Shown here one piece after another: positions 62,775 to 64,000 of a stretch of DNA of 64,000 bases; within the stretch, counting starts at the first letter, position 1, and each line of letters opens with the position of its first letter. Made by a program: the position numbers and the translations under genes. The notes beneath the pieces are model-generated. The model had not been told where the DNA came from. It did not search any database and saw nothing but the letters and a program-made list of their open reading frames with translations. Source of the stretch: Anaerolinea thermophila (GTDB lineage: Bacteria; Chloroflexota; Anaerolineae; Anaerolineales; Anaerolineaceae); NCBI RefSeq assembly GCF_020723905.1, contig NZ_DYHZ01000001.1, forward strand, positions 48,501 through 112,500, in the 5' to 3' direction.

Positions 62775-63973
62775 TCGGCTGAAACGGGCGTTGTTTCGCG
62801 CACCGGCACCCGAATCTGGCGGGCAACGATGAAGTTAATCACCGCAATGAATGCCCCGAACAGGAATACGTACTGATAACCAAAGGTGTTCCAGATCACC
62901 CCGCCCAACAGAGCAACCGAAATGGAAAAGACGTGATCAATGGTGACGCCAGCGGTGAGGGTGGTTTGCACATGTTCTGGTGTTTTGGCAATCTTTCTCA
63001 TGTAAGTAGCCCGCGCCATCGTTACCGACATCAGCATTTGATCCAGGAGGAAACACACAATGGTCACCAAAAGGGCAAGGTTTTCGGGCAGGAAAGAGCG
63101 CGAAAAGCCATAGCCAACGCAGACAAATGCCAGCAACACTGACTCAGCGGTGATTACAAAACGCTCACCGAAACGATCAATGAGCCAGCCCAGGAAAGGC
63201 TGAAAAATAATGCCAATAATCCCACCGATGGTGAAAAGCGTTCCCATCAACTGGGTGGGTTGCTGGAAAATAGACACCAGCACCCAGGGCGCAAAGGTGA
63301 CAAAAATTTGTTTGCGCGAACCATACAGTACAGTCAATGCGTAGTACAGACGGTACTCTTTGTGTAATTTGAGAAACACCCCCGAAGGCTGGGGACGTCC
63401 CTTTTCCATGGTAAACATGAGCAGTGCCGCAAGGAACAGGGCAACAGCAACAATGGTAAAGGTGACCTGAAAATTAAAGTTCAGAAAACGAAATCCCAGC
63501 GCCACCAGAAAACTTCCCAAAATAGCGGCAAGGTTGCGGATCGCGTTCAACTGTCCCAGGCGACGGCCAATCTGCCCTTCCTGAGCCAGTTCCATGCCAA
63601 TGGTAGGCGAAAGCGGCAGGAAAAGATGCATGCCCATGCTGTAAATAAACAGCCAGAGGGACATCACCGCATAACTGGTGGTGAAATATCCCAGCAAAAG
63701 GGCACCAATGGCGCTCAGCAGGAATGAGAAAGCGCTCAGGCGGCGACTGCACAGGAACCACAGCAGAGCCGAAACAAAAACCACCAGAAAACCGGGCAAT
63801 TCTCTGGGAAATTCCAGAAAAGAACGTTGAAAGCCCGTCAACGAAAAACGTGCATCCAGGAAATTATTAAAGGTGGAGTCGTAAATACTGTACGCCATCC
63901 CTGCCAGCAGGGAAACGGTGGCAAAGATTTTCAAATTTTGCGGTGTTTGTTTGAAGCGAGTCAGCAAAGACAT
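62771..63973 (-). CDS. Major facilitator superfamily transporter
   Basis: 400 residues with 12 hydrophobic segments. Landmarks include GMAYSIYDSTFNNFLDARF in helix 1, QEGQIGRRLGQLNAIRNLAA in the middle of the first half, and the loop GWLIDRFGERFV in the second half, similar to the MFS loop 2-3 pattern. Substrate unknown. The start at 63973 has GGAGAGG upstream; an in-frame Met at 63994 is possible. The 3' end overlaps the dikinase gene by 4 bases. Its upstream region lies outside the window. Confidence 0.88.
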   Translation of the reverse strand: MSLLTRFKQTPQNLKIFATVSLLAGMAYSIYDSTFNNFLDARFSLTGFQRSFLEFPRELPGFLVVFVSALLWFLCSRRLSAFSFLLSAIGALLLGYFTTSYAVMSLWLFIYSMGMHLFLPLSPTIGMELAQEGQIGRRLGQLNAIRNLAAILGSFLVALGFRFLNFNFQVTFTIVAVALFLAALLMFTMEKGRPQPSGVFLKLHKEYRLYYALTVLYGSRKQIFVTFAPWVLVSIFQQPTQLMGTLFTIGGIIGIIFQPFLGWLIDRFGERFVITAESVLLAFVCVGYGFSRSFLPENLALLVTIVCFLLDQMLMSVTMARATYMRKIAKTPEHVQTTLTAGVTIDHVFSISVALLGGVIWNTFGYQYVFLFGAFIAVINFIVARQIRVPVRETTPVSAD

Positions 63974-64000
63974 ATGGATGAGCCTCTCCATCACAAACCT

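Overview
The window looks like a chromosomal segment of a moderately GC-rich bacterium, most probably a Chloroflexota of the Anaerolineae type. This is inferred from the gene content: a dephospho-CoA kinase fused to an acetyltransferase-like domain, many lipoproteins with Thr/Pro-rich linkers, no outer-membrane genes, and very compact gene packing. I could not run a search to confirm it. Genes are tightly arranged, with ATGA/GTGA overlaps inside operons and several tail-to-tail overlaps. I see no rRNA, tRNA, CRISPR array or insertion sequence.

Left part (1-8.3 kb): the end of a molybdate-type binding protein, a zinc-ribbon membrane protein, then a MoxR/DUF58/DUF4129 operon followed by a TIM-barrel isomerase-like gene, a CPBP-type membrane protease and a DUF4870 protein. 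8.5-12.7 kb: a good sigma-70-type promoter drives coaE-GNAT, the c-di-AMP synthase cdaA, its YbbR partner and a beta-propeller lipoprotein. 12.7-15.7 kb (minus strand): selD, whose full reading frame contains an in-frame UGA selenocysteine codon, overlapping a U32 peptidase-family gene. 15.7-18.4 kb: an unusual operon of a PyrK-like protein, a PIG-L deacetylase and a degenerate PyrD-like protein, meeting dtd tail to tail. 18.5-26.5 kb: a surface lipoprotein, an M23/LysM peptidase with rho, and an HtrA-type lipoprotein protease preceded by a 57-residue membrane protein and a two-component system.

26.6-29.6 kb is a more AT-rich trio (short-chain dehydrogenase, phytoene-desaturase-like oxidoreductase, small membrane protein). 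29.8-38.8 kb has a sugar kinase, KdpDE-type regulators without a Kdp pump, a MATE exporter and a polytopic glycosyltransferase-like protein. 38.8-52.4 kb is rich in signalling: a class III nucleotide cyclase, RpoD, an O-antigen-ligase-like gene next to a TPR gene, a large Cache/PAS/GAF sensor whose HD-GYP output domain is cut off by a frameshift, and a GAF-GGDEF cyclase.

52.5-56.8 kb is the most interesting stretch. Two divergent loci each encode a Flp-type pilin N-terminus fused to a large beta-sandwich domain, paired with a small membrane-anchored protein carrying a carboxypeptidase-regulatory-like domain. Between them lies a receiver-TadZ/CpaE ATPase gene, and an HPt gene is adjacent. I propose this as a candidate undescribed surface-filament system. 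The right end (56.9-64 kb) has an SLAC1/TDT channel, a second HtrA-like lipoprotein, a dikinase with rifampin-phosphotransferase-like domain order, and an MFS transporter.
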